Virus record (IMG/VR): IMGVR_UViG_3300020156_000068
Span: 1 to 31,874 of that record
Reading direction: 5' to 3' (one strand)
Length of the DNA: 31,874 bases
Origin: a virus
Shown here: positions 27,212-31,874 of the stretch, piece after piece
Position numbering within the stretch: the first letter of the stretch is position 1
Layout: each line of letters opens with the position of its first letter
Program-made: the position numbers and the translations under genes
The notes under the pieces: generated by a model
Databases searched by the model: none
Told to the model about the DNA's origin: nothing
Seen by the model: only the letters and a program-made list of their open reading frames with translations

Positions 27212-27721
27212 TTAGGTGATGGTGGTTATCTCGTGCTTTCTGGTTTTCCCGGCGTCAATGATCTCCTTTGAACGCTGGACTGCCAGCGGAAGCGCCTTAT
27301 AAGCCTTCTCCAGCTCCTTCACAGTTTTGGCGGCTTGGATAGCGGCGATGCCCTCGAACACGGCTTCCTGATCGACTTCGTTGGAGTATTCTTTCATTTC
27401 GTCGGCTGATGCGATCTCGCCGTCTGCGTGATATCCGGCAAAGGCCAGAGCGCGGCCCACTGCGATGGTTTCCAATTTCTCGAACGCCTTGACCTGGCCG
27501 TTCTTGCCGAGTGAGTGGCCGTTGAATGTCACCGGACCCTCCGCGCCCTTCTTGTCACGGATGATGAGCGTAGCCTTGAAGGTGACGTTACCGGCCTCGT
27601 TGAGCTTGAAGTCAGTTAGAATATCGAAGTCCTTGTGGTCGCCGTGGATGGCTCGCAAGCGTTCGGCAACCTGGGCATAATCTTTTCCTTGGTACTGTAT
27701 GGTCTTTAGTTTCTTCCCCAT
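27212..27721 (-). CDS. ERF/Rad52-like single-strand annealing protein
   Basis: This 169-residue protein contains AFEKLETIAVGRALAFAGYH followed by ADGEIASADEM. That motif is the conserved A-E-T-A-x-G-R-A-L-x-x-x-G segment of ERF and Rad52-type phage recombinases. The preceding beta region (DFKLNEAGNVTFKATLIIRD) fits the same fold. The gene directly precedes the YqaJ exonuclease, the usual pair for phage recombination. Confidence 0.8.
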   Translation of the reverse strand: MGKKLKTIQYQGKDYAQVAERLRAIHGDHKDFDILTDFKLNEAGNVTFKATLIIRDKKGAEGPVTFNGHSLGKNGQVKAFEKLETIAVGRALAFAGYHADGEIASADEMKEYSNEVDQEAVFEGIAAIQAAKTVKELEKAYKALPLAVQRSKEIIDAGKTRKHEITTIT

Positions 27722-27724
27722 AAA

Positions 27725-27865
27725 CTATTTGATATTGAATAATGTTTTTGTCTCCGCTTCACTTCTGCCGATAGCGTCAGCCATTAAACGAGTGAACGTT
27801 TTAGAAAGGGTTGGCTCAGCTCGTTCAACTTGAATGTTTTGGCAGGGATTATCTGCGAAATTCAT
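27725..27865 (-). CDS. 46-residue small early protein
   Basis: MNFADNPCQNIQVERAEPTL then SKTFTRLMADAIGRSEAETK and TLFNIK. The stop lies four bases before the annealing-protein ATG. Its ATG overlaps the previous stop. Unknown function. Confidence 0.5.
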   Translation of the reverse strand: MNFADNPCQNIQVERAEPTLSKTFTRLMADAIGRSEAETKTLFNIK

Positions 27866-27939
27866 ACCTTGCAATTATCGGGGTCTTGGGCGATCTCGTC
27901 GTATCCGAAGTCATTGCCGCCGTCGTCTTCTTCAAACAT
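27862..27939 (-). CDS. 25-residue acidic microprotein
   Basis: MFEEDDGGNDFGYDEIAQDP then DNCKV. It is very acidic and overlaps its downstream neighbour by four bases; its own ATG lies two bases after the upstream stop. Probably translated by coupling. A DNA-mimic or inhibitor role is conceivable but unsupported. Confidence 0.45.
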   Translation of the reverse strand: MFEEDDGGNDFGYDEIAQDPDNCKV

Positions 27940-27941
27940 AA

Positions 27942-28088
27942 CTAGATGAATAGGCTGATAATAAACACTGCTACTCCGACTGCCACTAGGCTTGCGAAGC
28001 CGATGGTGGCGAGTATGTGTTCTTCTTTTTCGTCTGGGATGTTTTCTAAACGGGGCTTGCCGTTGTAGTCGTGTAGATAGAGGCTCAT
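27942..28088 (-). CDS. 48-residue tail-anchored protein
   Basis: MSLYLHDYNGKPRLENIPDE then KEEHILATIGFASLVAVGVA then VFIISLFI. A short soluble part and one C-terminal transmembrane helix. Its ATG overlaps the first gene's stop. Unknown function. Confidence 0.55.
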   Translation of the reverse strand: MSLYLHDYNGKPRLENIPDEKEEHILATIGFASLVAVGVAVFIISLFI

Positions 28089-28219
28089 ATATTTTCTAAA
28101 GTTATTGTCTTGCAAAATTGGTGTGCCGTCATCATCTTGCCTTCGCTCTTTGATCGTGCGATGGCAGAATCAATGAGTTTTCTTGTTTCGGCTTTGTCTA
28201 ATCTAAATCTGATCTCCAT
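28085..28219 (-). CDS. 44-residue first gene of the early operon
   Basis: MEIRFRLDKAETRKLIDSAI then ARSKSEGKMMTAHQFCKTIT and LENI. Starts about 20 bases after the predicted transcription start and opens a chain of ATGA-coupled genes. Unknown function; a compact alpha/beta or helical fold is likely. Confidence 0.55.
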   Translation of the reverse strand: MEIRFRLDKAETRKLIDSAIARSKSEGKMMTAHQFCKTITLENI

Positions 28220-28235
28220 AGATGCTCTTAATTGT

Positions 28236-28271
28236 TAATACTAGTATTATACACAGCGCGGCAAATGCCGC
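28236..28271 (-). promoter_or_regulatory. Early-operon promoter with overlapping operators
   Basis: A minus-strand TATAAT (28247-28252) with a TTGCGG-like -35 about 16 bases upstream drives the early operon. A perfect 14-bp palindrome TAATACTAGTATTA (28236-28249) overlaps the -10 and start site, and GCGGCAAATGCCGC (28258-28271) lies in the spacer. Both are good repressor sites, for example for the XRE regulator. Confidence 0.65.
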
Positions 28272-28331
28272 AAGACAAAGGGATGTGGATAGCGGTATCA
28301 GAAATCAATAAAAGGGGAACGTCAAGCACAC

Positions 28332-28350
28332 AAAAACCGCCTTTCGGCGG
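28332..28350 (-). terminator. Intrinsic terminator after the CHAP gene
   Basis: A CCGCC/GGCGG stem closed by a GAAA tetraloop on the minus strand is followed by TTTTTG. A second perfect hairpin, GTGGTGG/CCACCAC (28368-28384), stands just before it. Confidence 0.8.
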
Positions 28351-28391
28351 CTGTTGCGGATCGCGTCGTGGTGGAGTCCACCACCGCATTT

Positions 28392-28703
28392 CTATTCTAT
28401 CAGCTTCGGGTCGGCAAAGCCGATCAGATGGGGATAATCGGGTGGCAGGAAACGGTAGGAGAACTCTCCGGCCTTGTAGTTCGTTTCACTAATCAGAATG
28501 AGAGTATCAGTGATGGCCTCCACGTAGGCGAAGTGGTCTAGTCCCTGCTTCTCGTAGCGCATCACTGCCACGCTTCCTACCGTTGGCGTGGTGGTGGCGT
28601 TCGCTAAGAGAACAGCGGCGGGGATGGTGCGGTTAATGCGTTCTGTGACGTAGCTCCAACAGTTCGCCGGATCGTAAGCGTTAGCGAATAGCGGGGTGAG
28701 CAA
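28392..28703 (-). CDS. Secreted CHAP-type peptidoglycan hydrolase, start uncertain
   Basis: This 103-residue frame has YDPANCWSYV (Cys nucleophile), GSVAVMRYEKQGLDHFAYVE (His) and ISETNY (third residue), the CHAP amidase/endopeptidase layout. The only standard start (TTG 28703) cuts a hydrophobic lead that reads in frame WLILWKSLTLILLLTPLFANA-like upstream, a textbook signal peptide. Removing one G at 28737/28736 would join ATG 28740, which has AGGAG upstream, to this frame. So an indel or frameshift is likely. It would degrade the cell wall, at lysis or for lysogen benefit. Confidence 0.7.
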   Translation of the reverse strand: MLTPLFANAYDPANCWSYVTERINRTIPAAVLLANATTTPTVGSVAVMRYEKQGLDHFAYVEAITDTLILISETNYKAGEFSYRFLPPDYPHLIGFADPKLIE

Positions 28704-28780
28704 AAGGATAAGTGTGAGTGATTTCCATAAGATGAGCCATTTCTCTTGGTTGGTATCTCCTAGCCGTAACTGTCTCTACT

Positions 28781-28826
28781 ATTGTACAACGAAAGCGGCG
28801 GGCAAATATGGAGAGCCGCCGCTTTC
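28781..28826 (-). promoter_or_regulatory. 11-bp hairpin and TACAAT promoter before the CHAP gene
   Basis: GAAAGCGGCGG (28791-28801) pairs perfectly with CCGCCGCTTTC (28816-28826); on the minus strand it is followed by CGTTGTACAAT, a likely -10 for the CHAP gene. The hairpin may terminate or stabilise the lysis transcript. The rest of the 237-base gap holds only a 31-codon frame that continues the small holin-like frame past its TAG. Confidence 0.55.
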
Positions 28827-28940
28827 TGTGTATATTCGCCGCTACGGGAGCGTCGTTTTCTTGGAGGTCTGCCCAGCGCCGTAGCTACCCTCGAAAGGCC
28901 ACCAGATAGCCGTTCTGTCGCGTACTACCCAGCCAGTAGA

Positions 28941-29159
28941 CTATTCGTACTTTGAAATAAGGTGAAACTTAGTGTAGTTGATCGCCATTGCGATTAAGCC
29001 ACCGACGGTTATCGAGCCAACCAGCGGCTTCACGTATTCCTCGATCAAAGCCCAAAGCGAGATGTCGTTCATTCCCGCAAAAGTGACCAAAGCGGCCAGT
29101 GCGATCAAACCGCTGGTCACTCCTTTACCAAGCGTCTTTCTAAACGAGTATTCTTTCAT
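28941..29159 (-). CDS. Small holin-like two-span membrane protein
   Basis: This 72-residue protein begins MKEYSFRKTLGKGVTSGLIA with one hydrophobic segment (GLIALAALVTFAGM) and a second (GSITVGGLIAMAINYTKF), ending in a charged tail. Size, two spans and position directly after an M23 endolysin gene fit a holin or holin-like protein. It would make pores that let the endolysin out. Confidence 0.65.
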   Translation of the reverse strand: MKEYSFRKTLGKGVTSGLIALAALVTFAGMNDISLWALIEEYVKPLVGSITVGGLIAMAINYTKFHLISKYE

Positions 29160-29160
29160 A

Positions 29161-29754
29161 TTAGGTGATTTTGTTAGACCGCAATCCGTAAGCCAGATTG
29201 TCGGCGTGCTTTGCTAAAAACTCCTTGATCCACTTCAAAAGGGAATCATGGAATAGCTGGTTGCGAGCGAAGATGTTGAACATCAAAGGCTCAGGGTCGA
29301 TAGCCACCCACTTCCCGCCTTTCCACTCCTCCAACTGGAAGTGAAGATGATCCCCGCTTGACCATCCTGTGTTATCCGCCCAGCCGACGAGTTGGCCGGT
29401 AATGATCGTATCACCGATCTTGCCCTGGTAGCCGAGCAAATGCTCATAGATGTGCCGGAACGTGCGGCCTCCGATCGTTGAGACGATCCGCACGTCCAAG
29501 CCGGTACGGGGATTGGTGTCTATGCTCTCGATCACGCCGGTAAGGGTACAGTAGACCTCCTGGCCGTGGCCTGCCTTTAGATCGAGGCCAAGGTGTCCTT
29601 GCGGGCCATAGAGCTTCTTGTAGCCCGCTGGGGCTTTCCCCGTGCAACTCTTAACCTTGTTTCGGCCGTCGGTGGAGACACAAGCCGAGTTCTCGCCAAA
29701 ACGCTGATTGATCTTAAACGGGGAGACCGGCTGATACAAAAATTTTAGCGCCAT
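29161..29754 (-). CDS. M23-family endopeptidase (endolysin)
   Basis: This 197-residue protein has the LytM/M23 set: QGHLGLDLKAGHGQEVYCTL with H and D zinc ligands (HxxxD), and WSSGDHLHFQLEE with the H-x-H motif. The last residues are helical. It cleaves peptide cross-links in the wall. No signal peptide is seen, in keeping with holin-dependent release. It overlaps the upstream zincin gene by 10 bases. Confidence 0.85.
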   Translation of the reverse strand: MALKFLYQPVSPFKINQRFGENSACVSTDGRNKVKSCTGKAPAGYKKLYGPQGHLGLDLKAGHGQEVYCTLTGVIESIDTNPRTGLDVRIVSTIGGRTFRHIYEHLLGYQGKIGDTIITGQLVGWADNTGWSSGDHLHFQLEEWKGGKWVAIDPEPLMFNIFARNQLFHDSLLKWIKEFLAKHADNLAYGLRSNKIT

Positions 29755-30317
29755 AGCCGTTTGATTATTTCGATTAGGACCATTCTGAGTGTTCGAGTTA
29801 TAGACATTTTATCATAGTCGTAGAGGGCGAAGATGTTGTGTATCTGCTTTAGATCGTAGTCGAAGTGATGGACGTTGACGTTCGGCCAGCCGAAGGACCA
29901 ATGATCGAAACCGTGCGCTAGCTCGTGCAGGAAGATGCGGGTGAAGTTGTCGAACGGGTAGCCGATGGCCTTAAAGCCTTTGTCGGCGATTACCAGGAAG
30001 TCCAGCACGTTGTCTTGATCGACGTGATACGAGCCTCCTAGTGCCTGGGTAGGGCTGATCTGAAGGCCGAAGCGATCTCGCTCCTTCCTGGTAATGTGGA
30101 GGCATACAGCGCTGTAACCTGGATCAAACACGTTCTCTCGAAGCCACTCCCAATCGGGCATAACGCCTCCATCTGTTTCGATGATCGTTGGTAATGCGGG
30201 GAGCTTGATTTTCTCCACTTCTATGTCGGCCGTAACCCCGGCTTTAGAAACGCACTCGGAGATAAAGGGCAAGTCCTTCTTGAACCAGTTATTCGTGGTA
30301 TAGATTTTTACTTTCAT
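29745..30317 (-). CDS. HExxH zincin-type metalloprotease
   Basis: This 190-residue protein has TRIFLHELAHGFDHWSFGWP, in which H-E-L-A-H is the zinc site and HGFDH or the following HHFDYD gives a third ligand. The N-terminal half (VKIYTTNNWFKKDLPFISEC) is an alpha/beta lead. A zinc peptidase between a holin-like gene and an M23 endolysin gene could be a second wall- or protein-cutting enzyme, or could process virion proteins. Substrate unknown. Confidence 0.7.
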   Translation of the reverse strand: MKVKIYTTNNWFKKDLPFISECVSKAGVTADIEVEKIKLPALPTIIETDGGVMPDWEWLRENVFDPGYSAVCLHITRKERDRFGLQISPTQALGGSYHVDQDNVLDFLVIADKGFKAIGYPFDNFTRIFLHELAHGFDHWSFGWPNVNVHHFDYDLKQIHNIFALYDYDKMSITRTLRMVLIEIIKRLWR

Positions 30318-30326
30318 TCCTAATAA

Positions 30327-30665
30327 TTATACACCGCCCTCAACGCCCACTTGGTCAATCATCAACTTCTCCGCTTCTGCTTGTAGCTCGATCAAAGCCT
30401 TGACTACTTCTTCTCTAGTCGTTGGTGGATTATCCATTTGGCCTTGAACTTGTACCAAAAGCCAAAGACCCCACCCGAAGATGGGCAGGATAACCACGCC
30501 CATAAAGACACTGGAAGCGACAAACATGCCGTGCGCCCGCTCGCGCCATTTTTCCATTTTTGTCATACGATGGTTGTGTTCAGTCGTCTGCGTCTTAATT
30601 TCACCAAGCAGCGTGAAAATCTGCGTGTGTAGCAGGTCGTTGGCTTCCTTGTTAAATTCGGTCAT
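30327..30665 (-). CDS. Coiled-coil membrane protein, holin-like
   Basis: This 112-residue protein has an N-terminal coiled coil (DLLHTQIFTLLGEIKTQTTE, HNHRMTKMEKWRERAHGMFV), one hydrophobic span (SSVFMGVVILPIFGWGLWLL) and a charged helical tail. The layout recalls phage holin or spanin-type proteins with a coiled front. It overlaps no gene but is tightly spaced in the lysis block. Confidence 0.6.
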   Translation of the reverse strand: MTEFNKEANDLLHTQIFTLLGEIKTQTTEHNHRMTKMEKWRERAHGMFVASSVFMGVVILPIFGWGLWLLVQVQGQMDNPPTTREEVVKALIELQAEAEKLMIDQVGVEGGV

Positions 30666-30673
30666 ACATTAGG

Positions 30674-31834
30674 TCATTGCGTGATAATGATGCGGCGGTT
30701 GGATGATGCGGCGGCGGTGTAGGTGGCGTATATGGAGAAGATGTCCGTTTCGTTAGTCACGGTCGCAAAAGGGTTGCGCCATGTTGGATAAACGCCAGTC
30801 GTTGTGATCGAGTCACCACTGACGCCGCCCGCATCGTAGGCTCTGTACACGCTATTAGTGGTGGCGGCGGCATCTACTAATACTGCCGCATAGTAGGTTC
30901 CAGCGGAAACTGTGGGGCCACTTGAAATATTGGCCGTCCGAAACTGCATCACTGTACTGGTTATGCTCACAGCTCCAGACTGAGGAGATAGCAAGCTTAA
31001 ACCACTGTCGTAAACAGCACCTTGGAAGTTGCGATTATTCGTATCTTTGCGGACTCCAAAGGAGACAGAATCAATAACGCCGTTTCCGACAACGGTACCG
31101 ATGCGGCCATGATGACGGTCTGCTTGTATCTGCGTTTCACTTGCTCCTAAGGAGGTATACCCAAACGTAGGGTCGATGCGTACAGGGTACTCCGCTTCAT
31201 CAATAAACTCTTGACGTGCCGTGACACAAAGTTCGCCACCTTCGTAGGACAGCTCGGCCCACTCCTTTGTGTTCTCCTCGTCATTAAGCTCCCACACCTG
31301 GGGGCGCGGGATGTGCATCACCTTGCCGGTGGCATAATTCTCGCTGCCGACACGATGGTTCTTCAGCTCCTTGTGGTAGACAGCGTAGGAGCCGACGATC
31401 TCTTCCGGTCGCTCGGCGCCTTCGGCGATCTCGTCCTCGGTGAGAGGCGGCTGGTAGAAGAAGTCATAATCCTCCGCCCCTTCGATGGCGTAGCAGAAGC
31501 GGTTGGTGTCTGGCTTCTCGTTGAGGAGAATATCCACTTTGAACCCGCCTTCGCCGAAGTCCACTACCTCGGTGATGACTTCCTTATTTCGCTTGTCTGC
31601 TAACCGCTCGCCTATTGTCGGGTTGCCTAGATCAACGACCACCTTGAGGCCATTCTGGTCTTTCCACGGGAACGTGGTCTCTACCCTGTCCTCGATCTGG
31701 CGCGCTTCCACCCGCTCGTCTGCGATCATCTCGACGCGCTCCAGTGGCTGTTCTTTGAGGACTGCCGCGTCCACCCCGCCGAAGACGAGTGCGGTTCCTG
31801 CTACTATGCCTGCTCCTGTTTTCTTGAAGTCCAT
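30674..31834 (-). CDS. Tail appendage/fibre-like protein
   Basis: This 386-residue protein has a hydrophobic N-terminus (GAGIVAGTALVFGGVDAAV) like a secretion signal, a mixed middle domain, the motif YPVRIDPTFGYTSLGAS (about residues 219-235), and a beta-rich, Ser/Thr/Ala-rich C-terminal region (SGPTVSAGTYYAAVLVDAAA). YPV.IDP..GY precedes C-terminal fibre modules in many phage and bacterial surface proteins. It lies just upstream of the lysis genes, as tail fibres often do. The apparent secretion signal is odd for a virion protein, so a surface-exposed lysogen protein is possible. Confidence 0.55.
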   Translation of the reverse strand: MDFKKTGAGIVAGTALVFGGVDAAVLKEQPLERVEMIADERVEARQIEDRVETTFPWKDQNGLKVVVDLGNPTIGERLADKRNKEVITEVVDFGEGGFKVDILLNEKPDTNRFCYAIEGAEDYDFFYQPPLTEDEIAEGAERPEEIVGSYAVYHKELKNHRVGSENYATGKVMHIPRPQVWELNDEENTKEWAELSYEGGELCVTARQEFIDEAEYPVRIDPTFGYTSLGASETQIQADRHHGRIGTVVGNGVIDSVSFGVRKDTNNRNFQGAVYDSGLSLLSPQSGAVSITSTVMQFRTANISSGPTVSAGTYYAAVLVDAAATTNSVYRAYDAGGVSGDSITTTGVYPTWRNPFATVTNETDIFSIYATYTAAASSNRRIIITQ

Positions 31835-31837
31835 AAG

Positions 31838-31874
31838 CTAGTCGTTTTTGGTGTAAGTCCAGCACACCGAGAGC
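31838..31874 (-). CDS. C-terminal end of a protein cut by the window
   Basis: A frame entering from beyond the window ends ...LSVCWTYTKND and TAG at 31838, four bases before the next ATG. It is probably the preceding tail gene. Only 12 codons are visible, so nothing more can be said. Confidence 0.4.
   Translation of the reverse strand, partial: LSVCWTYTKND

Noticed and set aside
1-31874. CRISPR arrays, insertion sequences or rRNA genes
   Set aside because: No regularly spaced repeats with unique spacers, no transposase-like frame and no rRNA-like stretch were seen; the only regular repeats are the four origin iterons.

Overview
The window is most of the genome of a temperate tailed (HK97-fold, large-terminase) bacteriophage. 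Almost every gene lies on the minus strand; the exceptions are a small XRE regulator and a 70-codon gene. The standard code is used, since TGA stops many genes. The integrase lies beside the 3' half of a tRNA-Gln gene with phage genes on both sides, as expected of attP in a free or circularised genome rather than an integrated prophage. Both window ends cut tail-type genes, so the tail module is the missing part of a probably circular map. The host cannot be fixed from sequence. The pairing of a replication-relaxation protein with two VirD4/TraG-like ATPases is, from general knowledge, common on CPR (Patescibacteria) chromosomes and on plasmids, so a CPR host is plausible but is inference.

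In transcription order (high to low coordinates): appendage or tail-fibre gene, membrane protein, HExxH zincin, M23 endopeptidase, small holin-like protein and CHAP hydrolase (31.8-28.4 kb). Next comes an early operon of overlapping small genes with a Rad52/ERF-like annealing protein, YqaJ exonuclease, small DNA-binding proteins, two YopX proteins and RusA (28.2-22.7 kb). A lambda O-like initiator follows, with four 18-bp iterons inside its gene and a pseudoknotted leader covering its ribosome binding site (22.6-21.5 kb). Then attP, P4-type integrase, AlpA-like protein and a coiled-coil/winged-helix protein (21.4-19.3 kb), and a small zinc-ribbon/winged-helix operon (18.6-17.8 kb). A conjugation-like block holds two FtsK/VirD4-type ATPases, a small membrane protein and a Replic_Relax protein (17.3-12.7 kb). 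Then a toprim-less primase, a DUF932 protein, small basic proteins and the regulator (12-9.2 kb), and finally the packaging and head operon: TerS, TerL, portal, HeH protein, scaffold and major capsid (8.9-0.5 kb).

The most unusual aspect is RNA. Several intergenic stretches fold into large closed structures, often directly downstream of promoters with an extended -10 (TGnTAtAAT). They are a type I hammerhead ribozyme inside an element closed by a perfect 17-bp helix (12.03-12.22 kb); a tRNA-like cloverleaf ahead of the packaging operon (about 9.0 kb); a 17-bp hairpin plus an 18-bp-closed element with a tRNA-Leu-like D-arm and a T-arm-like hairpin ahead of the ATPase operon (17.5-17.76 kb); a long helix at 19.0-19.14 kb; a stem followed by an anti-Shine-Dalgarno-like sequence touching the Replic_Relax start; and the initiator pseudoknot. 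These RNAs, with conjugation-type ATPases in a tailed phage, are the best candidates for something undescribed.
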